DNA of 64,000 nucleotides from Acinetobacter indicus CIP 110367 (GTDB lineage Bacteria; Pseudomonadota; Gammaproteobacteria; Pseudomonadales; Moraxellaceae): assembly GCF_000488255.1 (NCBI RefSeq), contig NZ_KI530754.1, positions 372,001 to 436,000 on the forward strand, read 5' to 3'. Positions 20,447 through 32,659 of this stretch are shown here, piece after piece. Each line of letters starts with the position of its first letter. The stretch's first letter is position 1. The translations under genes and the position numbers were made by a program. The notes beneath the pieces were generated by a model. The model was given only the letters and a program-made list of their open reading frames with translations. It ran no database searches and had not been told where the DNA came from.

Positions 20447-22033
20447 TCAATATTGACTGGCCTGAATCAGCTGCCGGGTATAGTCAGTTTGTGGCTGTGC
20501 AAACAGATCTTCAGTACGCTGGAATTCCATCACCTTGGCATGTTTCAGCACCAATACCTTCTGACACAAGGCCTTGACCACCTGCAAATCATGGCTGATA
20601 AACAGATAGCTCATCTGCTCCTGCTGCTGCAAACGCCGCAACAGTTTAACGATGGCGCGTTGTGTGGTGCGGTCCAGCGCCGAGGTCGGCTCATCCAGAA
20701 TCAGCAGTCTCGGTTTCAGCACCAGCGCACGTGCCAGTGCAATCCGTTGCCGTTGTCCACCAGATAGTTCATGCGGATAACGGGTTTTAAAACTGACCGG
20801 TAATTCAACTTTTTCCAGTGCCAGATCAATACGCTGCTGAATTTCGGATGCTGACAGCTTTTGTAAGGCCAGCCCTTCGCCAATGGTCTGCTCGACATTT
20901 AAACGCGGATTCAGACTGCTAAACGGGTCCTGAAATACAATCTGAAATTCACTGCGTAATGGCCGCAGCTGCTTTTCCGAAAGCTGGTTCAGGTCCTGGC
21001 CCAGCAAATCTATTTTGCCCTCACTGGCAGTTAAACGCGAAATCGCCAAGGCCAGCGAGCTTTTACCGGAACCACTTTCCCCGACAATACCGATGGATTC
21101 GCCTTGAGCCAGATTTAAATCCAGCGGCTCCACCGCGACAAAATAATCTTTGACTCGATTGAGTAAACCCTGCTTGATGGGAAACTTCACACCCAGTTGT
21201 TGCAGTTGCAATAAAGGCTGAGTCGCCTCTACCTGCAAAGCCTGACCAAAATCATGATACAGCAGCTCCCGAGTATAGGCCTGCTGCGGCGCATGAAAGA
21301 CCTGTTCAACCGACCCCTGCTCCTCGACTTGGCCTTTATTCATAACAATGACTTGGTCGGCATAATGCCGCACCAGATTCAAATCATGGCTGATTAAAAT
21401 CATGGCCATCTGCCGGCTACGCTGTAAACTTTGCAGCAGATCCAGAATTTGTGCCTGTAAAGTTACATCCAGCGCAGTGGTTGGTTCATCCGCAATCAGA
21501 ATGTCCGGATCAAGCGCCAAGGCCATGGCAATCATCACCCGCTGGCGCTGCCCGCCAGACAGTTCATGCGGATAACGCTTCAGTTTATCTTCCGGCTGGG
21601 GAATGCCAACATCTTGCAGCAATTGCAGCACACGTTGCCGGGTTTCCGCCTTGGAATGACCCTGTAACAGCAGGCTTTCACCAATAATTTTTTCTACCCG
21701 ATGCAGCGGATTTAATGCGGTCATCGGTTCCTGAAAAATCATGGCAATGCGCTGGCCGCGAATCTGGCGTAGTTGTACCGGATTCAGCTGTAGCAGATCC
21801 TGCCCCTGAAACAGTGCCTGCCCCTGAATCTGTAGCTGACTCGGCAACAAGCCCAGCAAGGCCAGACTACTCACCGATTTACCCGAACCACTTTCACCGA
21901 CCAGCGCCAGTGTTTCGCCAGCGTGCAATTCAAAATTTAAATTGTGCACCAATAGCTGCTGTTGATGCTGAATCTGGAGCTGCTGTACCGTCAGCACCGG
22001 CGTGCGCTTACTGGCGTCTTGGATCGAATGCAT
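20447..22033 (-). CDS. yejF: Peptide ABC transporter ATP-binding protein (YejF-type, two ATPase domains)
   Basis: A fused tandem ATPase of about 528 residues. Each half has a Walker A (GESGSGKSVS and GESGSGKSSL), a signature LSGGQRQR and a Walker B (ILIADEPTTALD and LLILDEPTSALD). It powers uptake of oligopeptides through YejB/YejE. ATG 22033 is chosen over a TTG at 22051, because the latter would lie deeper in yejE; the overlap with yejE is then 26 bp, suggesting translational coupling. It is the last gene of the yejABEF-like set. Confidence 0.9.
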   Translation of the reverse strand: MHSIQDASKRTPVLTVQQLQIQHQQQLLVHNLNFELHAGETLALVGESGSGKSVSSLALLGLLPSQLQIQGQALFQGQDLLQLNPVQLRQIRGQRIAMIFQEPMTALNPLHRVEKIIGESLLLQGHSKAETRQRVLQLLQDVGIPQPEDKLKRYPHELSGGQRQRVMIAMALALDPDILIADEPTTALDVTLQAQILDLLQSLQRSRQMAMILISHDLNLVRHYADQVIVMNKGQVEEQGSVEQVFHAPQQAYTRELLYHDFGQALQVEATQPLLQLQQLGVKFPIKQGLLNRVKDYFVAVEPLDLNLAQGESIGIVGESGSGKSSLALAISRLTASEGKIDLLGQDLNQLSEKQLRPLRSEFQIVFQDPFSSLNPRLNVEQTIGEGLALQKLSASEIQQRIDLALEKVELPVSFKTRYPHELSGGQRQRIALARALVLKPRLLILDEPTSALDRTTQRAIVKLLRRLQQQEQMSYLFISHDLQVVKALCQKVLVLKHAKVMEFQRTEDLFAQPQTDYTRQLIQASQY

Positions 22034-23021
22034 CACGGGTCGCCTCTCCAATATAAATCAGTAAAGATAAAACAATTGCCAGGGTAAAAAAGCCCGACAA
22101 TGCCAGCCACGGCGCATTTAAATTATTCTTGCCCTGTAGCAGCAGTTCGCCTAAAGATGCAGCATCGGGCGGCAAACCATAACCGAGGAAATCCAGTGCA
22201 GTCAGCGCGGTAATATTCGCAGTCAGCATAAAGGGTAGTTGTGACAGACTTGAACTCATGGCATTGGGCAAGATGTGCCGGAACATGATGGTACGGTCGC
22301 TCACACCCAGGCTGCGGGCAGCACGGACATAATCAAAATTACGTGCCCTTAAAAATTCGGCCCGGACCAGTCCAACCAAGGTTGGCCAGCCAAACAGCAG
22401 CATAATCAGAAACAGCCAGTACACACTCGGACTAAACATACTGACCAGAATCATTACCATGAACAGCATTGGTAAACCGCCCCAGACTTCCAGAATCCGC
22501 TGTCCCAGCAAATCGACCCAGCCGCCATAATAGCCCTGTATCGCCCCGACGATAATGCCAAGCGCAGCAGAGGCCAGCGTTAAGGCAAATCCGAATAGCA
22601 TTGATACCCGCAGGCCATAGAGAATCCGCGCCAGTACATCCCGGCCCTGATCATCGGTCCCGAGCCAGTTATCGCTGGTCGGTGGTGACGGCACTGGCAC
22701 AGCCAGCTCTAAATTCGGCGACTGATAAGAATATTCAATTAGTGGCCAGATGGCCCAGCCCTGGTCCTGAATCAGTTGCTGCACGGCCGGGTCCTTATAT
22801 TCCGCTTCGGTTTCAAAGACCCCGCCAAAAGTGGTTTCAGGATAAGCCTTGAACACCGGCATATATAAGCTGTTTTCATATTTGACCAGCAGTGGCTTGT
22901 CATTGGCGATCAGCTCGGCTGCTAAGGACAAGATAAAAATCAGGGCAAAAACAATAAAACAGCCAAATCCCAACCGGTTCTGTTTAAAACGCTGGAGTCG
23001 CGCCTGCATTAAGGGAGACAT
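22008..23021 (-). CDS. yejE: Peptide ABC transporter permease (YejE-type)
   Basis: A 337-residue inner-membrane permease with an N-terminal helix (FGCFIVFALIFILSLAAELI), a periplasmic insert around residues 45-110, and about five further helices. The cytoplasmic EAA loop is seen in ARSLGVSDRTIMFRHILPNA. The segment TDDQGRDVLARILYGLRVS is typical of DppC/OppC-like permeases. It follows yejB with a one-base overlap and overlaps yejF, so the genes form one translation-coupled operon. Confidence 0.9.
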   Translation of the reverse strand: MSPLMQARLQRFKQNRLGFGCFIVFALIFILSLAAELIANDKPLLVKYENSLYMPVFKAYPETTFGGVFETEAEYKDPAVQQLIQDQGWAIWPLIEYSYQSPNLELAVPVPSPPTSDNWLGTDDQGRDVLARILYGLRVSMLFGFALTLASAALGIIVGAIQGYYGGWVDLLGQRILEVWGGLPMLFMVMILVSMFSPSVYWLFLIMLLFGWPTLVGLVRAEFLRARNFDYVRAARSLGVSDRTIMFRHILPNAMSSSLSQLPFMLTANITALTALDFLGYGLPPDAASLGELLLQGKNNLNAPWLALSGFFTLAIVLSLLIYIGEATRDAFDPRRQ

Positions 23022-24091
23022 TATTTGGCCCCCCGTGATTCAAAATTAATCCGTGGATCAATGACCTGATACAGCACATCACTGATCAGTCTGAGGACTA
23101 ATCCTAACAAGGTAAAAATAAACAGCGTGCCAAAAATAACCGGATAATCACGCTGTACAATCGCTTCAAAGCCCAGTAGTCCCAGACCATCGAGGTTAAA
23201 AATAATTTCAATAAACAGGTTGCCGACAAAGAAAATCCCAATTAATGCTTCCGGAAGACCAGCAATCACAATTAGCATCGCATTACGAAAAACATGGCCA
23301 TACAGCACCCGCGATTCGGTCAGGCCTTTGGAGCGTGCCGCCAGCACATACTGTTTATTCAGTTCTTCCATAAACGAGTATTTGGTTAAGTAGGTCAACC
23401 CGGCAAATCCACCAATCACCATCGCCAGCAGCGGCAAGGTCATATGCCAGAAATAGTCTTTGATTTTACCGAGCAGACTCAACTGATCGAAGTTTTCCGA
23501 AACCAATCCCTGTAGCGGGAACCACTGAAAATAGGAACCACCGGCAAAAAATACAATCAATAAAATCGCAAAAGCAAAGGCCGGAATGGCATAGCCAATG
23601 GCCAACAAAATAGACGTGGCTTTATCAAAGATCAGACCATGTTGACGGGCTTTTTTTATCCCCAGTGGAATAGACACCAGATAAATCAGCAAGGTGCTCC
23701 ACAATCCCAAAGACAGCGATACCGGCAGTTTTTCCCACAGCAGCTGGGTCACCGGCTTGTCTTTAAAAAAGCTGGTGCCAAAATCAAATTGCAGATAGCT
23801 GCTCAGCATTAGCCAGAAACGCTCATGAATCGGTTTATCAAACCCATATTGCGCTTCAATTTTAGCCACCATTTCATCACTCAGACCTTTGGCGCCCTGA
23901 TAGGGCGTTGAACCGGCCGCTGCGGTTTCAGCACTGCCACTCCCGCCCATGCCCTGAAAGGCTTCTGCCTGCTGAATTGCCTGCTCGACCGGACCGCCCG
24001 GGGCAATCTGGATCACAATAAAGTTAATCAGCAAAATCAGAAACAGTGTGGGAATAATCAGCAACACACGTTTCAGGATATAGGTTCCCAT
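23021..24091 (-). CDS. yejB: Peptide ABC transporter permease (YejB-type)
   Basis: A 356-residue partner permease of the DppB/OppB family. The opening [20 protein letters not shown] is the usual first helix. The EAA loop is [22 protein letters not shown] Gly/Ser/Ala-rich stretch near residues 45-65 is characteristic of YejB's periplasmic region. It starts 29 bp after yejA ends and overlaps yejE by one base. Confidence 0.9.
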   Translation of the reverse strand: MGTYILKRVLLIIPTLFLILLINFIVIQIAPGGPVEQAIQQAEAFQGMGGSGSAETAAAGSTPYQGAKGLSDEMVAKIEAQYGFDKPIHERFWLMLSSYLQFDFGTSFFKDKPVTQLLWEKLPVSLSLGLWSTLLIYLVSIPLGIKKARQHGLIFDKATSILLAIGYAIPAFAFAILLIVFFAGGSYFQWFPLQGLVSENFDQLSLLGKIKDYFWHMTLPLLAMVIGGFAGLTYLTKYSFMEELNKQYVLAARSKGLTESRVLYGHVFRNAMLIVIAGLPEALIGIFFVGNLFIEIIFNLDGLGLLGFEAIVQRDYPVIFGTLFIFTLLGLVLRLISDVLYQVIDPRINFESRGAK

Positions 24092-24120
24092 GCGCTCAGC
24101 ATCCTTGTGGCAAAGCCAGC

Positions 24121-25959
24121 TTATTGTTTACGCAGATACTGGGCTACTTTTTGCGCCCCGGCTGCATCACTCCACCAGTAATCAAGTCCAATGGAAAGTT
24201 TTGGTTTTATTTTCGGTTGTTGGTACATATTCCAGTAGGCCAGCCAGTGCTCGCCTTTGCCATAGGTCGGAATCTGGTAATAACCAGCGCGTAATAAGCG
24301 GTCCAGCACTTTGGTCCGGACAATCAGCTGCTGGCGGTCAGGCGCGTAAATAATTTTCTGAATGATGTCATCAATGACCGGATTCTTGATGCCGGCATAA
24401 TTATAATTGCCCGGCTGATCTGCCGCGGCACTGCTCCAGAATTGCGCCTGTTCATTGCCCGGACTTAAGGACTGTGGCAAGACCATGGTGCTTAAGTCAA
24501 ATTCTGCCCGGCGCATCCGTTCAATATATTGCGGCACATCGACCTGACGGATATTCACCACAATCCCCAGACGTTTTAAATTGCGCACAAAAGGCATTAA
24601 GGTACGCTGCAAGCCATCCTGATGAATTAGAAATTCCAGCTGGATGGTGTTGCCTTTCGGATCAAGCAAACGGCCATCCTTGAAGCGATAGCCGGCATTC
24701 AGCAGGATCTGCCGGGCTTTGAGCAGACCGCTGCGGTTAAAACCGCTGGCATCACTGACCGGGAATTTCCAGTTGGCCAGCACCCCCTGACGCTGCACCG
24801 GATGCAACTGTTTTAAATACGGCTTTAACAGTGCCAGCTCCGCCGCGCTTGGACGACCTTTGGCTTCCAGTTCGCTATTGCTAAAATAACTTTGCAAACG
24901 CTGATACTGTCCGTAAAACAGGGCTTTATTCTGCCATTCAAAATCATAGGCATGGCTGAGCGCCTGACGGAAATGAATATCCTGCATCGGTGCACGCCGG
25001 GTATTAAACACAAAACTTTGTGTTGGCACCGGGTTTTCATGCCGGAACTTATATTTCACCACCATCCCCGCTTTCACTGCCGGGAACTGATATTCCGTCA
25101 CCCATTTGCGCGCGGTATATTCTTCATGCAGCGTGTATTGGCCCGACTTAAAGCCTTCAAAGGCCACATCCATATTGCGGTAATAGACAAATTTAAGCCG
25201 GTCAAAGTTATAACGGCCCTTATTTACCGGCAGATCTTTGCCCCAATAGTTCGGATTGCGCTTATAAGTAATACTGCGTCCGGCATCAATCCGTTCAATC
25301 AGATACGGGCCTGACCCCAGCATCGGCTGCAAGGTAATCCGGTTAAAGTCCTTGCCCTGCCAGTCTTTCTGGGAATAAATCGGTAAGGCCGATAAAATCA
25401 GCGGCATTTCACTGTTGTTATCGGATTTAAAGGTCATTTTGACCTGATGTCTGGATAAGACCTCGGTTTTATCCAAATCGGCAATATACATCTGCAAACC
25501 CGGATTAGATTTGCTCTGGAAGGTATCAAAACTGAATTTGACATCAACCGCGGTGACCGGTGTGCCATCACTAAAACGTGCTTTTGGATTCAGATGAAAA
25601 ATGACAAACTTGGTCTGCTTCGGATCATAAGTCACTTTTTCTGCCAGCAGTGGGTACATCACCCCCGGCTCATCTAGCGAGCTGGTCATGAGCGAATCAA
25701 ACAGATAATTCACCCCATCGGTCGCACTGCCCTTACCGTTCATGCTGTTCAGGTTGTCAAAAGTGCCATTGCTGGACTGACTCAGTATGCCACCTTTCGG
25801 TGCTTGCGGATTGGCATAGGGCATGGCCGCAAGCTGGCTGTATTTCGGGCTGCTGTGCAGCGCGATATACGGCGTGGTCTGCAGCGCAGCCCAACTCCAG
25901 CTTGAGGTCAAGGCCAGTGCTGTTGCCACAGCACTCAAGCCATATAAAGATCTGTTCAT
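24121..25959 (-). CDS. yejA: Periplasmic peptide-binding protein (YejA-type)
   Basis: A 612-residue extracellular solute-binding protein of family 5. A signal peptide [20 protein letters not shown]... ends at about SWA. Conserved stretches include [15 protein letters not shown] near residue 80 and the [18 protein letters not shown] segment typical of oligopeptide-binding proteins. It delivers peptides to YejBE; E. coli Yej also imports microcin C. The start at 25959 gives a proper signal sequence and has AAGGAG about ten bases upstream; the frame continues upstream but without a better start. It sits 27 bp downstream of mltD. Confidence 0.9.
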   Translation of the reverse strand: MNRSLYGLSAVATALALTSSWSWAALQTTPYIALHSSPKYSQLAAMPYANPQAPKGGILSQSSNGTFDNLNSMNGKGSATDGVNYLFDSLMTSSLDEPGVMYPLLAEKVTYDPKQTKFVIFHLNPKARFSDGTPVTAVDVKFSFDTFQSKSNPGLQMYIADLDKTEVLSRHQVKMTFKSDNNSEMPLILSALPIYSQKDWQGKDFNRITLQPMLGSGPYLIERIDAGRSITYKRNPNYWGKDLPVNKGRYNFDRLKFVYYRNMDVAFEGFKSGQYTLHEEYTARKWVTEYQFPAVKAGMVVKYKFRHENPVPTQSFVFNTRRAPMQDIHFRQALSHAYDFEWQNKALFYGQYQRLQSYFSNSELEAKGRPSAAELALLKPYLKQLHPVQRQGVLANWKFPVSDASGFNRSGLLKARQILLNAGYRFKDGRLLDPKGNTIQLEFLIHQDGLQRTLMPFVRNLKRLGIVVNIRQVDVPQYIERMRRAEFDLSTMVLPQSLSPGNEQAQFWSSAAADQPGNYNYAGIKNPVIDDIIQKIIYAPDRQQLIVRTKVLDRLLRAGYYQIPTYGKGEHWLAYWNMYQQPKIKPKLSIGLDYWWSDAAGAQKVAQYLRKQ

Positions 25960-25986
25960 GCGGTCACGACTCCTTGTGCCCGGCAA

Positions 25987-28900
25987 TTACAGGTTCGGAA
26001 CCTTGATGATCTCTCCAATACGCAGCTGCGTATTCGGTTTAATCTCGTTCATATCAGCCAGTTCACTGGTTTCCAGACCATAACGGCTGGCCAGCCCAAT
26101 CAGGGTATCACCGCGCTTGACCTTATATTCTGTCATGGTTTTTGGCAATTGCAGGGTTTGTCCCACTCTTAAACCGGCACGCGGACTCAGGCCATTCAAG
26201 GCCGCCAGTTCAGCGACCGAAATACCGGTACGGCTGGCAATGGCATTTAAGGACTCACCGGCTTTAACGGTATAGGCTTCGGTTGCTTTACCCGTGCTGG
26301 CGCTGCTCACCGCTGCACTTTCCGCGGCACGGTTGCTACTGCTGTCCAGATCACCTTCAATTTTTAAACGCTGGCCAATCCGCAGTGCAGCAGTACGTGG
26401 CAGATCATTTAGTGCGGCCAGATAGTTCAGCTGCAAATGATATTTACGCGCAATACTATTTAAGGTCTCACCCGATTTTACAATATGAATATCAGAGTTT
26501 GCCGCAGTTGTGCTGACCTTACTTTCTTCCACTAGCGCTGGCTCACCGCTGAGTTTCAGGCGCTGGCCGGTACGTAAACCGGCAGTCCGGCTGATGCCAT
26601 TTAAACTGGCAATCTGCTCCAGACTCAGGTTATAGCGGTTGGCAATGGCAGTTAAGGTATCTCCCGACTGTACTGTATAACTATCCGGGATGGTCGAACC
26701 GGCGGGAATTTTTAAAGTTTGCCCAATTCGCAGGCCGGTATTGGTCGAAATCTGGTTTAAGGCGGCCAGATCAGCCAGACTCATTTTGCTTTGTGCGGCC
26801 ACACTCGATAAGGTGTCGCCGCGCTGGACAGTATAGTTTTCCGTTTTAATCTCAGCTGTTGATGTACTTGGCACTGCACGACGACTCTCTGCGGCCGTTT
26901 CAGTTTTTGCTTCGGCTTTCGAGTCACTTACAGGCACATTAATCCGCTGTCCAACCAGCAAACTGCTGCCCGCAGTCAGACCCGGAGTTAAGGCTGCCAG
27001 TTCTGCATTGGACAAGCCATGACGGTCCGCAATCAGTTTCAGATATTCACCGCGCTTCACCGTATAGCTTTGCGTGGCCACTTTGGTTTCAGCCACTTTC
27101 TGCTCAGCTGCCTTGGCACGCATCTCTGCTGTTTCTTGCAGATTCAGCTTCTGGCCGACAAACAGGCCACTGCTTGTGTTCAGATTATTGTAATCCCCCA
27201 GTTGCTTGACCGATAAACCAAACTGATTGGCCACGCCGGTTAAGGTATCGTTAGCTTTAACCACATAGGATTCCGGCTGCTCTTTGGCTTTGGCTGGCGC
27301 GGCAGCTTGTGGTTTGGCATCATATAAATAGATGGTGGTACCGGCATATAAAGTCGAGTTTGGATCAATCTGGTTCCATTTCGCCACATCACGCCAGTTC
27401 ACCCCATTTTTCATGGCAATCAGCACCAGGGTATCGCCGGCCTGTACCGTATAGGTACTGCGCTTGCCTTTTGGCGGCACCACCACCACTTCAGTGTCGG
27501 TCTTGATTACGTTCTTGCCCTGGTTCCGCTGGGCTTCATCTGAATCTGGACGGGTGCTATCCGCGACACTTTTCGGGTAAGCAAAACCTTTGGTCAGCTC
27601 TTTGCCTTGCTGCTCGGCCACCGACAGACTGGTCTGAATCGCGGTCAGCTTAATTTTGCCATCATAAGGATCGACAATTTCAGTGCCTTGTGGTGCAATT
27701 TCTTTTAACTCGGCCACTACCTGCGCCTGTTCAGCCTGAGAGGCCACCGGCTGCAACACCTCTTCTACCGTTTTGTTCTGGTCTTCAGTTTTCACTGCCG
27801 CCAGAATCTGTTCACGTTCTGCTGCTGAAATTGGCGGTTCGACCTTCACCGGCTGAATATTCTGTGCCGGGGTAATGGCCACCGGAATACGTGGAGCACT
27901 TGGAATATCTGAATTGGCCGCAAAAGAGGCCAAAGCCGATGAACCGCGTGGCGTACTGATCCGTTTGGTGCTGGTTGTAGTCGTGCTGCTAGCAGTTTTG
28001 GCTGTGCTCGCTGGTGTAGTCGTAGCAGTACGCTGAGTCACACTGGCCGTCAAAGCGGGTGTGGTGGTTTTTGTAGCTGGGGCACTGGTCGTGGTCTGCG
28101 TCGTCACACTAGGACGAGTGTTGCTGGCCAGCAATCCACCCCCTTGCAGGTTTTTCAGACGTTCATCGACTGTTGGGCTTAAATCGGCTGGAATCAGAAT
28201 CCGCATCGGGCTGGCACTGTCAATTCGGTCAGTACGATGGCCCGGGTTCAGTGCATATAACTCGGCACGGCTAAGACCAGTAATATTGGCCACATCATTT
28301 AAATTCACCGCTCCGACCGTCACTTCACGGAAATGGGGACGGTTGGCAATTGGCGGCAAACGCACCCCGTAGGCACCTGGATTTTTAATAATTTGCGCCA
28401 CTGCCAGGAAACGCGGCACATAGTTCATGGTTTCCTGTGGCAATTTCAGTGACCAGTAATCGGTCGGTAAACCGGCAGCCTTGTTACGGTTAATCGCCTG
28501 CTGAATACGGCCCGGTCCGGCATTATAAGCGGCCAGAGCCAACTCCCAGGAACCAAACTGGTTATACAGGCTACCGAGGAATTCATAGGCAGCACGGGTC
28601 GATTCGACCACATCACGGCGGCCATCATACAGCGGGGTCTGTTTCAGACCATAAATACGTCCGGTACTTGGAATAAACTGCCATAAACCGGCTGCAGCAG
28701 CGCTACTGGTTGCTGCCGGGTCGTACGAACTTTCAATGACTGGTAATAATGCCAGTTCGGTCGGCATGCCACGGCGCTCGGCTTCTTTAACTGTGTGATA
28801 CAGATAACGTGAAGCACGCGCACTTAAACGGTCAATATACGGCTGACGTGAAATAAACCAGCCGCGCTGCGCTTCAATACGCGGATTCCAGTGTTCCAGA

Positions 28901-29196
28901 TCCATTTTGAAACCTACGGTCATACGCTTCCAGACATCACCGTGTTTTAAAATCAGTAAACGGTCGCCTTCTACCGCGCGCATGTCGGTGGCCGACAATA
29001 AATCTTCCAGTGAATCTAAACTGCTGGCGTCCAGATAACCTGAACCAACCTGACTCGACGTTGACGCTTTGCTGGCACTTTGTGTAGAGGTACAGCCGGT
29101 GCTGATGCCGAGCGCGGCCAGCGCTGAACCCAAAACTGTAATTTTAAATAGTGCCGGGACCATAGGCTGCCACATGCGTGTGGTTGGTTTATACAT
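25987..29196 (-). CDS. mltD: Membrane-bound lytic transglycosylase MltD with eight LysM repeats
   Basis: About 1069 residues, more than twice E. coli MltD (452). After an N-terminal signal with a possible but atypical lipobox (STGC), an SLT domain carries the catalytic glutamate in PVIESSYDP, then AAGLWQFIPSTGRIYGL and AAYNAGPGRIQ. A degenerate LysM-like stretch follows, then a low-complexity Thr/Ser/Ala linker and eight C-terminal LysM modules (for example YTVQAGDTL, YVVKANDTL, YTVQRGDTL, YKVKRGDTL). It cleaves peptidoglycan glycan strands with 1,6-anhydro ends; LysM modules bind glycan. ATG 29196 is preferred over TTG 29211 because GGA lies six bases before it. Confidence 0.93.
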   Translation of the reverse strand: MYKPTTRMWQPMVPALFKITVLGSALAALGISTGCTSTQSASKASTSSQVGSGYLDASSLDSLEDLLSATDMRAVEGDRLLILKHGDVWKRMTVGFKMDLEHWNPRIEAQRGWFISRQPYIDRLSARASRYLYHTVKEAERRGMPTELALLPVIESSYDPAATSSAAAAGLWQFIPSTGRIYGLKQTPLYDGRRDVVESTRAAYEFLGSLYNQFGSWELALAAYNAGPGRIQQAINRNKAAGLPTDYWSLKLPQETMNYVPRFLAVAQIIKNPGAYGVRLPPIANRPHFREVTVGAVNLNDVANITGLSRAELYALNPGHRTDRIDSASPMRILIPADLSPTVDERLKNLQGGGLLASNTRPSVTTQTTTSAPATKTTTPALTASVTQRTATTTPASTAKTASSTTTTSTKRISTPRGSSALASFAANSDIPSAPRIPVAITPAQNIQPVKVEPPISAAEREQILAAVKTEDQNKTVEEVLQPVASQAEQAQVVAELKEIAPQGTEIVDPYDGKIKLTAIQTSLSVAEQQGKELTKGFAYPKSVADSTRPDSDEAQRNQGKNVIKTDTEVVVVPPKGKRSTYTVQAGDTLVLIAMKNGVNWRDVAKWNQIDPNSTLYAGTTIYLYDAKPQAAAPAKAKEQPESYVVKANDTLTGVANQFGLSVKQLGDYNNLNTSSGLFVGQKLNLQETAEMRAKAAEQKVAETKVATQSYTVKRGEYLKLIADRHGLSNAELAALTPGLTAGSSLLVGQRINVPVSDSKAEAKTETAAESRRAVPSTSTAEIKTENYTVQRGDTLSSVAAQSKMSLADLAALNQISTNTGLRIGQTLKIPAGSTIPDSYTVQSGDTLTAIANRYNLSLEQIASLNGISRTAGLRTGQRLKLSGEPALVEESKVSTTAANSDIHIVKSGETLNSIARKYHLQLNYLAALNDLPRTAALRIGQRLKIEGDLDSSSNRAAESAAVSSASTGKATEAYTVKAGESLNAIASRTGISVAELAALNGLSPRAGLRVGQTLQLPKTMTEYKVKRGDTLIGLASRYGLETSELADMNEIKPNTQLRIGEIIKVPNL

Positions 29197-29241
29197 AGGA
29201 AATCCAAACAACTCGTCTATAAATTATTTTTTAGATTTGAC

Positions 29242-29269
29242 ATTGTAGTGAAGCATCACTACGACACAA
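29242..29269 (-). promoter_or_regulatory. Probable mltD promoter with an internal palindrome
   Basis: On the minus strand TTGTGT (29264-29269), a 16-bp spacer and TACAAT (29242-29247). A 7-bp inverted repeat with a four-base centre (29245-29262) fills the spacer, looking like an operator. Confidence 0.5.
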
Positions 29270-29402
29270 GGTTTTACTCTAGCGCGATTCTAATATAAAT
29301 GTTACAAGAAATTAAAAAATTGACGTCTTCGGCGTTTCTGATCTGCAATTGCGTTATACAATAGCGGCTCGGTTTTTATTTGGCTCTTTTTGGATCTGGC
29401 TT

Positions 29403-30890
<1,488 letters not shown>

Positions 30891-31015
30891 AAAACCGACG
30901 ATTGTAATTTTTTGTATTTAATCTGTTCCTAGTTCAGTTATAGTTAAGATAAACAGGTCTGCTGTTTTTGCAGCAGCCCCATAAACAGATAAAACACTAG
31001 GAAAGGTGCAGATAC

Positions 31016-32659
31016 ATGTCTTACCAAACCTCTATTCATTTTGATCCGACTGCGTTACTGATAATAAAAAATGAGGTTGATAATTCAATCAAATTGGTGG
31101 AATCCGCAGTCAGCACCTTGGCAGAAGATCAGACTTTACCTTTCGGGATTGATGATGCCCTCAACCAGTTTGAGCAATGTGCCCAGGTACTGGCCCTGAT
31201 TGATATGTCGAGCCTGGCAAAAATTGCCCAATATTCAGCAGAATTAATGCGCAAGATTATGGGGAATCCGGCGCAAATTAAAACTGAAGACGTGATTGCC
31301 TTAAGTGAAGGCACCACCATGCTCAAGCGCTACATCGAATTTATTTGTCTGCGCGAAGTTAAAATTCCACAGTTCCTGCTCGATACCTTAAACCGTCTGG
31401 AACGTACCTTGGGTAAACCACTCACCCAGGAAGGCCAGCATATTGAATCTCTGCTGGACTGTATTCACCCGGAATTCAAATTGCCGCAAGCACCCGGTCT
31501 GGAAAAATCAGGCTATGTACATCAGCTGTATAAACTGTCACTGTACAAGTTACTGAAGCAGGAAGAATCCGAGCTGGATCTGCAAGCCATGAAACTGGTC
31601 GGCACCTATTTAGCCGGTCTGTCCGCCCAGCATCCAAGCCAACAATACTGGAATCTGGTCTATGTGGCGTTAAACCAGATTGATAACCTGCTGCTGAATG
31701 AACCGCGTTTACGTACCTTAATCAGTATTGAACTGAATATGCGTCAATACTTTGCCGCGCCAGACAGCTTCCAGGCCCAGTTAAGTGATCTGGCCAACAT
31801 CCTGAGCCTGTGCATTAGCCAGGAAGATCAGGTGGCCCAGCACATCCGCGAACAGCTGAATATTGGTGAAGATCTGCTGACTGACACCCAGTTACAGGTC
31901 TTCAGCCGTCATCTGTATGGTCCGGATTTTGAAACCATGCAGACCATCAGTGCTCTGGCGACCAGCGAAATGGCGCAGATTCGCAATGACATCGAATACA
32001 ACTACCAGAACATGACCCCTGAAAAAACCCAGGAGTTGCAAGCCAAGCTCAAAGATCTGGCCAACATCTTTAAAGTACTGAACCTGAATGAAGCCCACCG
32101 TGATCTGCTGGTTCAGGCCGACGCCTTGAGTCAGGCCGAAGTGCTCAAAGAAGAAAGCTTTGCCCAGCAGCTGATGAACACCATTTTATCAGCGATGAAC
32201 TCGATTGGGGTGCTGGAGCGTCATCATACCTCTAGCCGTTTACAGCTGCGCGTTAACAACATGCACATTTCGCTGGACCGTTTAGATGAAGCGCATGAAG
32301 TATTGCTGAGCGAAACCAAAACCTTAATTGATCTGGCTCAGCAGATTCTGGTGCAGCACGTTCAGGATCAGGATGTGCGCTTACTGGAAAACACCTGTAC
32401 CCAGCTGCGTGAAGTGGCCGGTGCCCTGCTGTTCCTGAATGAAGAAAAAGGCCAGCAGGCGCTGCTGACTGCCGCTGACTTTATCTATCGTAAATGCGAA
32501 GCCGGTGAAACGCTCAGTAGTGACGAGCTGAATGCCGTGTTAGACACCCTGGCTGGTGCCGACATGCTGATTGACAATTTAAAAAACAAACAGCCTGTTT
32601 TACAGTCGATGTTTGATGTAGCATTGGCAAGTAGCGAAAAACTGAAAGCTGTAGCCTAA
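31016..32659 (+). CDS. fimL: FimL-like protein related to the N-terminus of ChpA
   Basis: A 547-residue, almost entirely helical protein without signal peptide, membrane segment or obvious catalytic motif. Length and composition fit FimL, the Pseudomonas pilus/virulence protein that resembles the N-terminal part of the chemotaxis-like kinase ChpA but lacks phosphotransfer histidines. FimL helps type IV pilus function and cAMP signalling. I assign it by overall pattern rather than a short motif, so the name is moderately secure. No pil or chp genes are adjacent. AAGG precedes ATG 31016. Its stop codon overlaps the nudC start by one base, so the two are co-translated. Confidence 0.65.
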   Translation: MSYQTSIHFDPTALLIIKNEVDNSIKLVESAVSTLAEDQTLPFGIDDALNQFEQCAQVLALIDMSSLAKIAQYSAELMRKIMGNPAQIKTEDVIALSEGTTMLKRYIEFICLREVKIPQFLLDTLNRLERTLGKPLTQEGQHIESLLDCIHPEFKLPQAPGLEKSGYVHQLYKLSLYKLLKQEESELDLQAMKLVGTYLAGLSAQHPSQQYWNLVYVALNQIDNLLLNEPRLRTLISIELNMRQYFAAPDSFQAQLSDLANILSLCISQEDQVAQHIREQLNIGEDLLTDTQLQVFSRHLYGPDFETMQTISALATSEMAQIRNDIEYNYQNMTPEKTQELQAKLKDLANIFKVLNLNEAHRDLLVQADALSQAEVLKEESFAQQLMNTILSAMNSIGVLERHHTSSRLQLRVNNMHISLDRLDEAHEVLLSETKTLIDLAQQILVQHVQDQDVRLLENTCTQLREVAGALLFLNEEKGQQALLTAADFIYRKCEAGETLSSDELNAVLDTLAGADMLIDNLKNKQPVLQSMFDVALASSEKLKAVA

